64,000 nt of DNA, taken from Bacteroides oleiciplenus YIT 12058 (GTDB lineage: Bacteria; Bacteroidota; Bacteroidia; Bacteroidales; Bacteroidaceae). Under the pieces are notes generated by a model. That model was not told where the DNA came from and made no database searches. It worked only from the letters and a program-made list of their open reading frames with translations. Within the stretch, counting starts at the first letter, position 1. The number at the start of each line of letters is the position of its first letter. Position numbers and translations under genes: made by a program. Positions 27,424-37,760 of this stretch are shown here, piece by piece. Location: contig NZ_JH992943.1 of assembly GCF_000315485.1 (NCBI RefSeq), positions 727,707 to 791,706 of the forward strand, written 5' to 3'.

Positions 27424-28941
27424 TTAGTTAGTATATCCCGGATTCTGTTCAAGAATACCACCCGCTTCTGTTATGGCTGTTTGCGGAATGGGAAACAATA
27501 CATGGTAATCTTTTGCATTCTTACCTCGCTCAACAGCCCTGCTAATATATACTCCATGACGTATCAGGTCCTGGCGTCGCTGCCCCTCACAGAAAAGTTC
27601 GCGTCCACGTTCCTCCAACAAATAACTACGGAAAGCTTCTTTACCAACCGTTGCCGAAGCCGGAATTTCTATACCTGCACGATCTGTTATCTGTTTCACG
27701 GCATTGATAGCGCTCTGAGTCGGGCCATTCAATTCATTGTCCGCTTCAGCATAGGACAGTAAGACTTCAGCATACCGAATCACCGGATGAGCTTTCTGAA
27801 TGCCGTAATTGTCATACTGCGAATCTGTGAATTTAACGGGGATGGCTCCCTTCATGATACTGCGGTTTTTATGCGTTCCGTCGGCAGCATCAAACTCACA
27901 CAAAATAGTTTTCTTGCGCACATCTTTATCCTCAAAAGTGTCATAAAATTCCCATCGCATACAATACGCCTGCCATCCCGGCTTATAGGAAGAATCGTTA
28001 CCTCTTATATAAGATTCACCTAAATGATTATAACCACGCTTAAAGTCACTGGGCAAGACTTCGGTCACATAGAAGTTATCATAGGCAGTATTGGAAGGAA
28101 TTGACCAGATGTGTTCAGATGTCCGGTCGTTATTGAAGACATCTTCATAGTTGGAGATCAAAGAAAATCCCATACTCATAAGTTTCTCCGCATCAGCCTT
28201 TGCCTTGGTCCAGTCTTTTTGGTGCATATATAGCTTCATACGGATGCCATACGCCACAGCCTTCGACATTCTGCCCCAATTATCCGCATCCGCATTATAT
28301 TTATCTGGGAATGAAGATGTTTCAAGCGCATCATTTAAGTCTTTTTCGATATATCCTACGTAAGTTTCTTCGGTAGGACGGGGCTCAATTGTGTTATCCA
28401 TCAGTGTTTCCGGATCAAGCTTCACATTTACCGGTCCAAACCAGTCCAACAACGTATACATATAAAATGCTCTCAGGGTCTTGGTCTCGGCAACGAAACG
28501 ACTGCGTATATCTTCTGTCGCACCGCTACTGTTGGCAATCTGATTAATTACGTCCGTTGCCCGGGCCACAAAACGGATAATATTGTAGGTGTTCGTCAAA
28601 GCTCCGCCAGAGGACGGACCAACGTTGAACTCATCATAAATGTTGCTGCTATACGTACAAACCATATCCGTAGTAATCATGCTGGACGGATAATATGCTG
28701 CAAGGTCAGCATTAAACAATGCATTATACCATCCTCCGGTTCCACCATCACCATACCCCCAGTTGGTGGTACAAGGAAGGTAAATTCCCATAATTGCCGC
28801 ATCCATATCGCCTTCAGTTTTGAAGAAATTGGACGGAGACATATCCGTAAAGTTTTTCGTTTCCAGTAAATCATCACACGAAGTAAATAATGAACACCCC
28901 AGAAAAGCGCTCAGCACTGTTGTTAAAAATATTTTTTTCAT
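27424..28941 (-). CDS. SusD/RagB-family outer-membrane glycan-binding lipoprotein
   Basis: 505 residues. Lipobox FTSC (Cys22), then the SusD fold with N-terminal DDLLETKNF, TPR-like helical segments, and the C-terminal RYAEVLLSYAEADNELNG and LLEERGRELFCEGQRRQDLIRHG motifs. SusD proteins sit on the outer surface as the lid of the SusC transporter and bind oligosaccharide. It lies 23 nt downstream of the SusC gene. With GH43-like and GH51 partners the ligand is probably an arabino-oligosaccharide. Confidence 0.95.
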   Translation of the reverse strand: MKKIFLTTVLSAFLGCSLFTSCDDLLETKNFTDMSPSNFFKTEGDMDAAIMGIYLPCTTNWGYGDGGTGGWYNALFNADLAAYYPSSMITTDMVCTYSSNIYDEFNVGPSSGGALTNTYNIIRFVARATDVINQIANSSGATEDIRSRFVAETKTLRAFYMYTLLDWFGPVNVKLDPETLMDNTIEPRPTEETYVGYIEKDLNDALETSSFPDKYNADADNWGRMSKAVAYGIRMKLYMHQKDWTKAKADAEKLMSMGFSLISNYEDVFNNDRTSEHIWSIPSNTAYDNFYVTEVLPSDFKRGYNHLGESYIRGNDSSYKPGWQAYCMRWEFYDTFEDKDVRKKTILCEFDAADGTHKNRSIMKGAIPVKFTDSQYDNYGIQKAHPVIRYAEVLLSYAEADNELNGPTQSAINAVKQITDRAGIEIPASATVGKEAFRSYLLEERGRELFCEGQRRQDLIRHGVYISRAVERGKNAKDYHVLFPIPQTAITEAGGILEQNPGYTN

Positions 28942-28964
28942 AATGTTGTTTTTCTTTTTGAAGA

Positions 28965-31900
28965 TTAGAAATTCAAATTAAAGCCGAAGGATAAGGATAC
29001 AGCTTGCGGATATGGATTATCCGTAGTCAGTTCCGGATCAAAGCCCTTGTAGCCCGTAAAAGTCGCCACATTCTGTGCATCGATGAAGAAGCGGGCACCC
29101 TGAATGAATTTACTGTTCGCAAAGACCGACTTCGGCAACGAGTATCCCAATGTTACATTTTTCAGTTTCACGTAACTACCGTTCATCAAGTAGAAGTCAT
29201 TGGTTCCGGAAGGATTGGAACTGTCATACGGATTGGTTGCAATGCCCGGCATCCATCCGGTTCCATTCTGGCTATTCCATACTCCGTTGATAATAGAGAC
29301 GTATGTGTTTCCCGGAGCGCTACCGTTGTTGCCGATAGCTGCAGCATCGGGTATCTGTCCGCGGCTTTTCTTTCTGCCGAATGCACCATAGAAATAGAAA
29401 TTCAAGTCAAATCCTTTGTAGCTAAACGTATTGCCCAGACCTGCAAACCAGCGGGGATTTTTATTACCCAGTTTGACAACATCCTTAGAATCCAATACAT
29501 TGTCTCCATTCACATCCACATATTTAATGTTGCCCACATTGGCATTGGGCATATAGCTCGGAATATCTTCTTTTGAAGTAATGATACCATCTGTTTTCCA
29601 TCCGTAAATGGCATCCAGTTCATCCTTCTCACTGATATAATCGGCCAGTTCCACTTCCGGATTGCGTTTTACCCAGCTTGCCTTAAAATAAGACAGATTA
29701 AAAGATGTTTCCCACTGCAAGTCTTTGGAAGTAAGGTTATCGCTGCGCAGTGAAAATTCAAATCCCTGGCTCTTTGTCTCACCGATATTGGCAGCTATAC
29801 GTCCCACTGCATTGTTCGAAGGCAATTGCTGGTAGTCCAGCAAATCTTTCACACCGCGATGGAAGAATTCGATAGAACCGTTGATACGTTGATTGAACAA
29901 TCCATAATCAATACCAATATTCAAGGTATAGTTGGTTTCCCACTTCAAATCCGGATTTTCAATTTGAGTTAAAGCCAAACCTGTATGAACAGTATTACCA
30001 ATCAGATAGTTATAGCCTGACTTATAAAGCGACATTGAATTAGTTCCCAATACATTTTCATTACCGACAGCACCGTATCCTACGCGCAGTTTCAAATCAC
30101 TGAATACGGTCCTATCCTTCATGAAAGCCTCCTCATTAATGCGCCATGCCAACGACAAACTCGGAAAGATACCCCACTTATTGTTTTCCGCAAAATAGCT
30201 GGAACCGTCCCGACGTGCGGTAAAAGTAACAATGTAACGGTCCATTAACGAATAATTCATACGAACAAACTGAGACAACTTGATACGTTCATTTCTCCAT
30301 GAATTAATGGCTTGTCTGTCCTTATCCGATGCTATGCCCACATTGTCATAACCAAAAGCATCCGTAAAGAAGTCATAGGCAGCCATGTTGAATCCGTCGC
30401 TCATAGTCTTATAGTAACCGGCACCCAAAACAGCGGAGAAACGGTGAATTTCAGAGAACGTTTTGTCGTAGTTCAAAAATGCTTCAGTACTTATGTTTAC
30501 TACTTTTGCATTACCCAGAGAGGCATACCCTGTATCCAGTGTTGTTTGGTTTGCCTTCACAGGAATATAAAATTTACGCACACTCGACTGGCTGTCGTAA
30601 CCTCCTACCCCGCGCAATGATAATCCATCAAACAGTTTCAGTTCAAAAGTCGGCGCAATAAAAATACGCTCCGTTGTAGTCTTGTCTTCCACTTCATTAA
30701 AAGAAGCCGGATTGTTAGGGATTTTGTTATGGGAACGTGAGTAATTGCCGTTCTCATCCTTTACCGGTATGTCGGGGGCATAGGTCAGCGCATTCACCAT
30801 CATATTGTCACCCTTACCGGCATTTCCCACAGACGTACTATTAGCCATCATATTAGAGTAGTTCATCTTGATGCCGGCCTTAAAAATCTTACTGAATTCC
30901 TGGTCGAGATTCATCCGGATACTATGACGCCTCATATCCGATTGCTTCAACATACCCACATTATCATAAAAGTTATAAGAGAAATAGTATTTGGTTTTTT
31001 CCGTACCACCATTCACTGATACATTCTGGTCGATGATATATCCTTGGCGGCTCACTTCATCCAACCAGTTGGTATCCGCCGTATAACCATCCACATTTTC
31101 AAAAATAGGGGTATATCCGCTGAAGTCTATCGCATTGTCACCATACACTCCCATCTTGTTGTTGTATAAGTAATACTCCTTAGTCCAGAAGTTGGTTTGT
31201 TCCCGGAAGTCGTGTGCAGCGAGCACTTTAGGATAGTCTTTCTTTACTTGGGCGGTCAATACGCTGCGGTATTCTACTTTGGGCTTGCCGTTTTTACCAT
31301 TCTTAGTCGTTATCAATATAACACCGTTGGCAGCAGAAGCGCCATAGATAGCAGCAGCGGATGCATCTTTCAAGACCTCAATGCTTTCAATATCATTAGG
31401 ATTGATCGTATTCAGCGGATCACGGTCCACACCCGTTTTGTAGTCAATTCCCAATATACCCGGGTCAGCAGTCGAATTGTTCTGCAAAGGCACTCCGTCC
31501 ACTACATACAACGGCGAATTGTTTCCATTGGGAGACACCGCACCACGGATATTTATGGAGATTCCCGCACCCGGCTGCGCCGAACTCTGAATTGCACTCA
31601 TACCTGTTACTTTTCCCTGGAGCATCTGACTTACACTGGATGAACTGACTGTGTTCAGTTCTTCTGCTTTCACGGAAGCAATAGCACCGGTGATGTCTTT
31701 CTTTCGTGAGGTACCATAACCGATTACCACCACTTCATCCAGAGTTTCGCTATCTTCACGGAGAGTTACTTTCAATGCTTTCCCATCCTGTACGGGTATT
31801 TCCTGTTTCTGATATCCTATATAAGAAAAGACCAGGACATCTCCCGCTTTCACATTCAGCGTAAAACGACCTTCAAGGTCAGTTATGGCACCATTGGCTG

Positions 31901-32081
31901 TGCCTTTGACAGATACATTCACACCAATCAACGGTTCATTATTGGCATCTATGACTGTACCTCTTACTGTAAGAGATTGCTGAGTGACTGACAGTACCTC
32001 GTCAGGAGTTGCATACACGCCGATAAATCCAGTTTGTAGGATTCCAGCCATACATAAGGCAAAAATTCTGTGTTTTTTCAT
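28965..32081 (-). CDS. SusC/RagA-family TonB-dependent glycan transporter
   Basis: 1038 residues from ATG at 32081 (MKKHRIFALCMAGILQTGF). Signal peptide, then a carboxypeptidase-like beta domain (GTVIDANNEPLIGVNVSVKG), TonB box region (LDEVVVIGYGTSRKKDITGA), plug and 22-strand barrel ending in a C-terminal Phe (SLSFGFNLNF). It imports oligosaccharide across the outer membrane using TonB energy. A start 13 codons upstream is excluded because the promoter box at 32118-32125 overlaps it. The HTCS gene immediately upstream is the likely activator. Confidence 0.95.
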   Translation of the reverse strand: MKKHRIFALCMAGILQTGFIGVYATPDEVLSVTQQSLTVRGTVIDANNEPLIGVNVSVKGTANGAITDLEGRFTLNVKAGDVLVFSYIGYQKQEIPVQDGKALKVTLREDSETLDEVVVIGYGTSRKKDITGAIASVKAEELNTVSSSSVSQMLQGKVTGMSAIQSSAQPGAGISINIRGAVSPNGNNSPLYVVDGVPLQNNSTADPGILGIDYKTGVDRDPLNTINPNDIESIEVLKDASAAAIYGASAANGVILITTKNGKNGKPKVEYRSVLTAQVKKDYPKVLAAHDFREQTNFWTKEYYLYNNKMGVYGDNAIDFSGYTPIFENVDGYTADTNWLDEVSRQGYIIDQNVSVNGGTEKTKYYFSYNFYDNVGMLKQSDMRRHSIRMNLDQEFSKIFKAGIKMNYSNMMANSTSVGNAGKGDNMMVNALTYAPDIPVKDENGNYSRSHNKIPNNPASFNEVEDKTTTERIFIAPTFELKLFDGLSLRGVGGYDSQSSVRKFYIPVKANQTTLDTGYASLGNAKVVNISTEAFLNYDKTFSEIHRFSAVLGAGYYKTMSDGFNMAAYDFFTDAFGYDNVGIASDKDRQAINSWRNERIKLSQFVRMNYSLMDRYIVTFTARRDGSSYFAENNKWGIFPSLSLAWRINEEAFMKDRTVFSDLKLRVGYGAVGNENVLGTNSMSLYKSGYNYLIGNTVHTGLALTQIENPDLKWETNYTLNIGIDYGLFNQRINGSIEFFHRGVKDLLDYQQLPSNNAVGRIAANIGETKSQGFEFSLRSDNLTSKDLQWETSFNLSYFKASWVKRNPEVELADYISEKDELDAIYGWKTDGIITSKEDIPSYMPNANVGNIKYVDVNGDNVLDSKDVVKLGNKNPRWFAGLGNTFSYKGFDLNFYFYGAFGRKKSRGQIPDAAAIGNNGSAPGNTYVSIINGVWNSQNGTGWMPGIATNPYDSSNPSGTNDFYLMNGSYVKLKNVTLGYSLPKSVFANSKFIQGARFFIDAQNVATFTGYKGFDPELTTDNPYPQAVSLSFGFNLNF

Positions 32082-32117
32082 TTCATGATAGATTTTAATT
32101 AATAAAACTTGATGCCG

Positions 32118-32125
32118 CAAATGTA
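32118..32125 (-). promoter_or_regulatory. -7 box TACATTTG of the susC-like operon
   Basis: Exact TAnnTTTG on the minus strand, 36 nt upstream of ATG 32081. No clear -33 TTTG was found, in line with a promoter that depends on an activator such as the adjacent HTCS. Confidence 0.6.
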
Positions 32126-32286
32126 AGCGGTCGCCCTGAACATCCTAAAACGATATCAGACCAAACACTATCAATAATCGGACACGAAGAAAAGAAAATG
32201 AAACTTCAGGAACAGAAAACGGACAAGAGAGATGCATTACATTGATAATCAACATAAAATAAAATATAAATTATTCTATTAAAAGT

Positions 32287-32334
32287 GCCGTACTATGTGT
32301 GGGCGAATAATTATTCGCCCACACATAGTACGGC
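32287..32334. repeat. Perfect 48-bp palindrome downstream of the HTCS gene
   Basis: A 24-bp half-site (starting GCCGTACTATG and ending GGGCGAATAA) is followed directly by its exact complement with no loop. It lies 32 nt past the HTCS stop in the minus direction, so it can serve as a transcription end. The core GGGCGAATAATTATTCGCCC recurs in related hairpins at 20536 and 55208. Confidence 0.85.
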
Positions 32335-32365
32335 AAAAACTGATATATTGAAAGAAAAGATATTA

Positions 32366-35300
32366 TTATCTGGTTGCTTCTTCCATATACGCTTTCGGTG
32401 TCTTGCCATATTTATCGGAAAAACACTTCGCAAAATAAGACGGAGATGAAAAGCCAACCATATACATGACCTCATTTACCGTAAACTTTTTCTGTACCAG
32501 CAGCATGGCGGCTTTTTTCAGGCGGATAGATTTTATATAATCCACGGCAGTATTTCCTGTCAGCAATTTCAGTTTACGGTACACTTGTTTCTCGTTCAGT
32601 CCCGAAAGTTCTGCCAGTTTCTGCACGTTCAGGGCGGAGTCTTCCAGATGTTCCTCTATCAGATTCGTAATACCAGCAAGGAACTTTTCATCCGGCGTTT
32701 CTTTCATAGTCACCTCTTCCTGCCGAACATCTTCATCCCGACTCAGAGAGGCTTTTCTCACCAGCAATTCTTTATTGGCAACTATCTGATTAATCCTCGC
32801 TATCAAGTGGTCTATTTCAAATGGCTTCGGCAAGAAAGCATCCACTCCCAGTTTATAGGCCTCCAACTCCGTTTGTTTATTATCTTTCGCCGTAAGCAGT
32901 ATAATAGGAATGGTGGCAGTCGACAAGTTACGTTTCAACAGGCGGCTCATTTCAACGCCATCCATAACAGGCATCATTATGTCCGCAACAATGATATCAG
33001 GCAACAGCCGGATTGCAGTTTCCAAGCCAGATTTACCATTATGAACCATCGTACACTGCATACCTTTCAGATTATCGGCAATAAACCGGGCTATCTCCAT
33101 ATTATCTTCCACAACCAGCACACGCAGTCCCCGTTCTTCAAACGAACCGCTCATGGAAGGAAGCAATGCAGGTTCTTCTACCTGAACCGCAGGCAACCAT
33201 ATAATAAAGGTGGTTCCCTTACCCACTTCCGACTCTACCTGAACCTCCCCACCATGTTGTGCCACATAATTTTTCACCATCGAAAGCCCGATACCCGATC
33301 CATCCTGATTGACTTCCCGGTTTTGCCCGGACTGGTAAAAACGATCAAAGATATACGGTAAATCTTCCCGAGGAATTCCAAAACCGGTATCAGAAACAGT
33401 TAATTTCAGCAATGTCTTTTGGAAATCTTCTTCCTTACTCTCAACCATAACGCTAATCCTGCCCCCGGACTCCGTAAATTTATAAGCATTCGACAATAAG
33501 TTATTGATAATAGATTCCAGCTTCAACGGATCAGCCTCTATATATACAGACGACACACAAGACTGAAATTCAAGAGACACTCCTTTAGCATCGCATGCCT
33601 CCTGATAAGTGGAAGTAATACTTTGCATAAATTCAACAGCCTCCATGCGGGACATTACGGAATGGGAAGAACTCCCCGAATCTTCCTTATAATTGATAAT
33701 CTGAACAACCATTGAATTCAGCTTCATTGTATTTTCCTGTATCATCTGCAACAAAGCCTTTGACTGGCTGTTTCTGGTAGTACTGAGCAACTTATTGATC
33801 GGTCCCAATATCAGGCTCAGGGGAGTTTTCAATTCATGCGACATATTGGTAAGAAACTCCATCTTCATCTGCGAGAGGTCCAATGTCTTCTGTTTGTCCA
33901 TCTCCGCTATATGCAGCTTGGTCTTCACCCTGTAATAGTTGATACCGGCAAAGAATAAGGCGATAACCACCCCGGCAACGAGCAACCGAAACCATACGGT
34001 ATAGTACCAAGGTGCCTGAACAATGATATTCAATGTCCTTATCGTATCAATGCCATGATTTTGAGACTGTCTGCCTATTTCCAGATGATACGTCCCATAA
34101 CCCAAATAGGAATATTCAATCAACGGATGATACGGATTCAAGGCTTTCCACGATTCATCCAGTTCTTTAATCCTATAAAAGTATCCGGACTGGCGTTCAT
34201 TTTCGCGCAACAATTTCCCGGTAGAGAAACGGAAAGCCACACTATTTTCTTCAGGAGCTAAATTCAATTGTTTACAGTAAGCCACATCTTCATCCAGCAG
34301 AGAACGTCCGTTCAACTTCCGGGGCGGAGAAACGGGTACCCCATTCACATATATTTCCGAAATAATGGCAGACGGGTTCATGTCACGCTCATTCTTCAGG
34401 CACTCATTCGGATGAATTACCAGGCAATGATCTATCCCGCCCAACCATATCAGATGATTCCGACGGTCATAATAACAGCTTTTATACTGGGCAGCCGCCA
34501 AGTCCACAATATGTTCTATCATGTAAGTTTGCTTGTGAATCACACCTACGCTTCGACTTGTCAGAAACCAGATATAATCTCCGCACGAAGTCATACAATT
34601 GATGTCTCCGTATTCTTCCACATAGCTGTTCATATCTATCTCTTCCAGACGGTTATCTTGCGGATTTACCTTGAAAAGCGCATTTCTACGGGCTCCCCAA
34701 ATTTCACCATCCTCATCACAAAACAGCGCAATGACTCCCCTGCTGGAAACTGAAGTCAACCGCGAAGGAGAATTGAGTAGCTGATTGTTACGGTTATCTA
34801 TCTTGTACAGCACCCTTTCCGCATTCACCCAAATGTTTCCATCCGAATCGCTGAACATCCCAAGACATCCGTCATATTCTATCTTATGCGTCTTGTTCGT
34901 CGAGCAATAATTACATAAAGCAGGCACAAACTTATTGGTACCTGTAAGCAAACTTTCCCTTTTCACGCAGAAAAGGCCTCCCGAACAGGTAGCCAGCCAG
35001 ATATTCCCTTCCCGGTCTTCACTGATTCCATAAGTCCAGATAGCATTTTTCCCACTTTCCGCATCTTCCACATTACAGAATATGAACCTCTGTTCTTTCT
35101 CATTAAACCAAGCAAAACCGCCATCCGTGCCAATCCAGACTGTTCCGCTCTTATCTTCATAAATAGTCCTGACCGTATTATTGGGAATCCGATGCTCTCC
35201 CTGCTTCTTGAAAAAGATAGATTTTCCGGTAATCTCATTATAATATCCCAATCCGTTAGTTCCCCCGAACCAGTAATTCCCGCGACTATCGTGCAGCATA

Positions 35301-36319
35301 CGGTTTATCCAGTTTCCTTCGGTCGTGTTGATAAGGTCACTCCACTTGATTTTGAAGAAACACTTTTCCCGTGGAATAAACGAAATTCCTCCATCTACTC
35401 CCAGCCATTTATTCCCCTCCGCATCTTCAAAAAGACTCCACACACAATCGTTTAACAAGCTCCCGTCACTCTGCGTGCTATGCAAGTAATGACTCCATTC
35501 GTGCGTATCATTGTCGAAGATATACAAGCCACTATTTGTGCCCATCCAAAGCGAACCGGACTTCTCTTTCATCAAGACTTTAACGGAAATACCTTCCAAC
35601 TCCGGAATACGTATTGCCCGATGTGTCTGCAAATCACATTTCAACAGCCCTCTGTCGCTGCCCAGCCAGAGAGTCCCGCTATCATAAAGCATACACAGCA
35701 ACATGTCATCCTTAACCGAAAGGTTATCCAACAGGATAGGTTCTCGCTTGGCATGAGAGAGTTCAAACCTAAAGAGTCCTCTTGTATCGGTAAGCAAAAT
35801 AAAAGTGTTGTCGGGCAAAAGTATATGCTGTATCATGCGGTATCCGCTCCAACTATACAAAGTGCCGGATTTCATTTGGTTAAGATCTAACCGGACAATT
35901 CTGTTTATACAAAACACCAACACCTCCTGCGAACTGATTCTGTACAATCCCGTCACTTCATCTTTAGAGAACCCCTCAATAGGAACCAGTTCCATTGTTT
36001 GCAGATTGAACAGGTATAATCCCTGTCTGCTTCCTATCAGATATTTTGTTGCAGACAACGCACAATAAACACTATATGTGCCAATACTTGGTGTCTTCTT
36101 GACGAATGATTCACCGTCGAACATCATAAGGCCGTTTGAGCCGCCCCAGATTCTTCCGATGGAATCCTGAAAAAAGAAATCGAAATGATCTATATCCAGA
36201 CTTTTATTAACGAATACTTTATGTTGAGAAAGCTTTGAAAAGTCAAAAGCAGACTGACCACAAACTGATAAACATTGAAAACATGCAATGAATATAAATA
36301 ATATCAAACGGTTCATCAT
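32366..36319 (-). CDS. Hybrid two-component system sensor/regulator (HTCS)
   Basis: 1317 residues. Signal peptide; two seven-bladed periplasmic sensor propellers made of repeats such as SLWMGTNSGLYIFD and TVWIGTDGGFAWFN; a Y_Y_Y domain (about 690-770); one membrane helix near 783; HisKA with phospho-His in NMSHELKTPL (about 828); HATPase (DTGFGIP, GSGIGLSMVKNYV); a receiver domain with Asp in IVADIMMPVMDG (about 1111); and a C-terminal AraC HTH (about 1210-1317). HTCS proteins bind a specific oligosaccharide in the periplasm and activate the adjacent PUL. All signalling residues look intact. Confidence 0.95.
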   Translation of the reverse strand: MMNRLILFIFIACFQCLSVCGQSAFDFSKLSQHKVFVNKSLDIDHFDFFFQDSIGRIWGGSNGLMMFDGESFVKKTPSIGTYSVYCALSATKYLIGSRQGLYLFNLQTMELVPIEGFSKDEVTGLYRISSQEVLVFCINRIVRLDLNQMKSGTLYSWSGYRMIQHILLPDNTFILLTDTRGLFRFELSHAKREPILLDNLSVKDDMLLCMLYDSGTLWLGSDRGLLKCDLQTHRAIRIPELEGISVKVLMKEKSGSLWMGTNSGLYIFDNDTHEWSHYLHSTQSDGSLLNDCVWSLFEDAEGNKWLGVDGGISFIPREKCFFKIKWSDLINTTEGNWINRMLHDSRGNYWFGGTNGLGYYNEITGKSIFFKKQGEHRIPNNTVRTIYEDKSGTVWIGTDGGFAWFNEKEQRFIFCNVEDAESGKNAIWTYGISEDREGNIWLATCSGGLFCVKRESLLTGTNKFVPALCNYCSTNKTHKIEYDGCLGMFSDSDGNIWVNAERVLYKIDNRNNQLLNSPSRLTSVSSRGVIALFCDEDGEIWGARRNALFKVNPQDNRLEEIDMNSYVEEYGDINCMTSCGDYIWFLTSRSVGVIHKQTYMIEHIVDLAAAQYKSCYYDRRNHLIWLGGIDHCLVIHPNECLKNERDMNPSAIISEIYVNGVPVSPPRKLNGRSLLDEDVAYCKQLNLAPEENSVAFRFSTGKLLRENERQSGYFYRIKELDESWKALNPYHPLIEYSYLGYGTYHLEIGRQSQNHGIDTIRTLNIIVQAPWYYTVWFRLLVAGVVIALFFAGINYYRVKTKLHIAEMDKQKTLDLSQMKMEFLTNMSHELKTPLSLILGPINKLLSTTRNSQSKALLQMIQENTMKLNSMVVQIINYKEDSGSSSHSVMSRMEAVEFMQSITSTYQEACDAKGVSLEFQSCVSSVYIEADPLKLESIINNLLSNAYKFTESGGRISVMVESKEEDFQKTLLKLTVSDTGFGIPREDLPYIFDRFYQSGQNREVNQDGSGIGLSMVKNYVAQHGGEVQVESEVGKGTTFIIWLPAVQVEEPALLPSMSGSFEERGLRVLVVEDNMEIARFIADNLKGMQCTMVHNGKSGLETAIRLLPDIIVADIMMPVMDGVEMSRLLKRNLSTATIPIILLTAKDNKQTELEAYKLGVDAFLPKPFEIDHLIARINQIVANKELLVRKASLSRDEDVRQEEVTMKETPDEKFLAGITNLIEEHLEDSALNVQKLAELSGLNEKQVYRKLKLLTGNTAVDYIKSIRLKKAAMLLVQKKFTVNEVMYMVGFSSPSYFAKCFSDKYGKTPKAYMEEATR

Positions 36320-36345
36320 AGTGACTAAGTTGCTGGTGTTTGATG

Positions 36346-36353
36346 CAAAAGTA
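36346..36353 (-). promoter_or_regulatory. -7 box TACTTTTG of the HTCS gene
   Basis: Exact TAnnTTTG on the minus strand, 26 nt upstream of ATG 36319. Confidence 0.55.
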
Positions 36354-36437
36354 ATATTTTACTTTATCTTTTTTAATGAATTCCATGAAAAAGTTTATTC
36401 CTAAAACGAAGAGCAAAACAGACATATTCCTTTGCAC

Positions 36438-36495
36438 AAAAAAGACATCGCCCGGCTTTAATATTAATTTATTAAAGCCGGGCGATGTCTTTTTT
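36438..36495. terminator. Strong bidirectional intrinsic terminator after tonB
   Basis: A 20-bp perfect stem (GACATCGCCCGGCTTTAATA and complement) with a 6-nt loop, flanked by A6 and T6. It lies 18 nt past the tonB stop in the minus direction and insulates the HTCS promoter. Confidence 0.92.
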
Positions 36496-36513
36496 CATGT
36501 ACCAATACCTCTG

Positions 36514-37197
36514 CTACTGCAATTTAAATGTCACAGGAACCGTAAATTTGCAACGTACGGGAACGCCACGTTGTTTACCCGGTTTCCATTTCGGCATAGT
36601 AGAAATAACACGGACAGCTTCTTTGTCCAGATAAGGGTCGATACCTTTGGCTACCTTAACGTCCACAATACTACCATCCTTGTTCACTACGAACTGCACA
36701 GTTACACGACCTTGCGTGCCGGTTTCCTGTGGAATGGTAGGATATTTAATGTTATCTCTCAGATAGCGCATCAGTCCCACCATACCACCATTCAAGAAAT
36801 CAGGTTTTTCCTCTACCACTTCGAAGATTTCATCTTCTACCGGCACCTCTTCGTCCACCGTAGTAGCTATGTGTTTGATTTCCACATTTTCACCTGTTTC
36901 CTCGGAAGAGGCAATCGTAGTTTCTTCCAATTCTGTTTCATCATCTATAATCGTCAGAATTTCAGTAATCGCAGCAACCGGTGGTGGAGGGGGAGCAATT
37001 TCAGGTTGCTTCGAGATAGGGATTTCCATGTCCTGTTCAAATACATTCTCGGTAATACCACCGCTCGTGTCAATTCGGAGATCACGCGTCCATTCAAATG
37101 CAATGAACATGAAGGCCAGCACAATTACATAACCTACAAGTAGCCAGGTTGGCTTCTTGCTTTCCAGGTTCGCTTTGGGTGTTTTCTTGATTTCCAT
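36514..37197 (-). CDS. tonB: TonB energy transducer
   Basis: 227 residues. A short basic N-terminus, one membrane helix (LLVGYVIVLAFMFIAF, about 20-36), a Pro/Glu-rich periplasmic linker (IAPPPPPVA), and a C-terminal TonB domain (YPTIPQETGTQGRVTVQFVV ... KPGKQRGVPVRCKFTVPVTF). TonB transmits proton-motive force from ExbBD to outer-membrane receptors such as the SusC-like and the 43120-45030 proteins. ExbB/ExbD are not in the window. It appears monocistronic. Confidence 0.92.
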   Translation of the reverse strand: MEIKKTPKANLESKKPTWLLVGYVIVLAFMFIAFEWTRDLRIDTSGGITENVFEQDMEIPISKQPEIAPPPPPVAAITEILTIIDDETELEETTIASSEETGENVEIKHIATTVDEEVPVEDEIFEVVEEKPDFLNGGMVGLMRYLRDNIKYPTIPQETGTQGRVTVQFVVNKDGSIVDVKVAKGIDPYLDKEAVRVISTMPKWKPGKQRGVPVRCKFTVPVTFKLQ

Positions 37198-37580
37198 AGT
37201 TTCAAATTGATTATCGCATAATGTTTATTTGTTTATGAACAGAACATTATACAGATATTGTTAGTAATATGAAAAACATCAGTGGCCACTTCTGCTGTTC
37301 TAAAGATAATAAAATGTTGATTAGGTTGTTATTACAGAGGTTTTTAAATATACTTTTTTAAGAGGCATTCGGCAAAATTACTTAATTGAAAGATTATTTA
37401 CGATTTGTGTTATTTTTCCTGATATTCCGCCTTTCCAACCACCGGAATACTAAAAACACAAGCCCCCCTTCCACCCTATTCAATCCCTTTATTCATCGAA
37501 CTTACAGGATGGAAGGGTGTTGTGAACCCATAGCAGACATAGTGTATTGAGGTTATGCATAGGGTATTATCGTGTTTTCA
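37198..37580. other. Intergenic stretch without recognised feature
   Basis: I see no gene, tRNA or strong hairpin here. It contains AT-rich sequence upstream of tonB and short imperfect repeats. Confidence 0.5.
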
Positions 37581-37695
37581 ATGAAGCATCAGCAGGTGTT
37601 GACGGCTGTCAGTAAGTCGGCTGACGACCGCCAACATATTTACTGACAACCGTAAGCCGACTTGCTGACAGTCGTCAATACTTGATAATGCTTTA
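37581..37695. repeat. Long imperfect hairpin upstream of the HU-HIG gene
   Basis: Outer arms of about 38 nt (37581-37619 and about 37656-37694) pair with roughly 80-85 percent identity, with the best segment CTGTCAGTAAGTCGG / CCGACTTGCTGACAG. The loop holds further copies of the same short words (CTGAC, GTAAG, GACGAC). It ends about 10 nt before the -33 element of the downstream promoter. Confidence 0.75.
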
Positions 37696-37703
37696 TGCAA
37701 AAC

Positions 37704-37734
37704 TTGTTCTTCCTATATATAAATGCTACCTTTG
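37704..37734 (+). promoter_or_regulatory. Promoter of the HU-HIG gene
   Basis: TTG at 37704-37706, 20 nt spacing and TACCTTTG at 37727-37734 match the Bacteroides -33/-7 consensus. The ATG at 37761 is 26 nt on. Confidence 0.65.
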
Positions 37735-37760
37735 TACCGTTACTTATAAAACGACAAACA

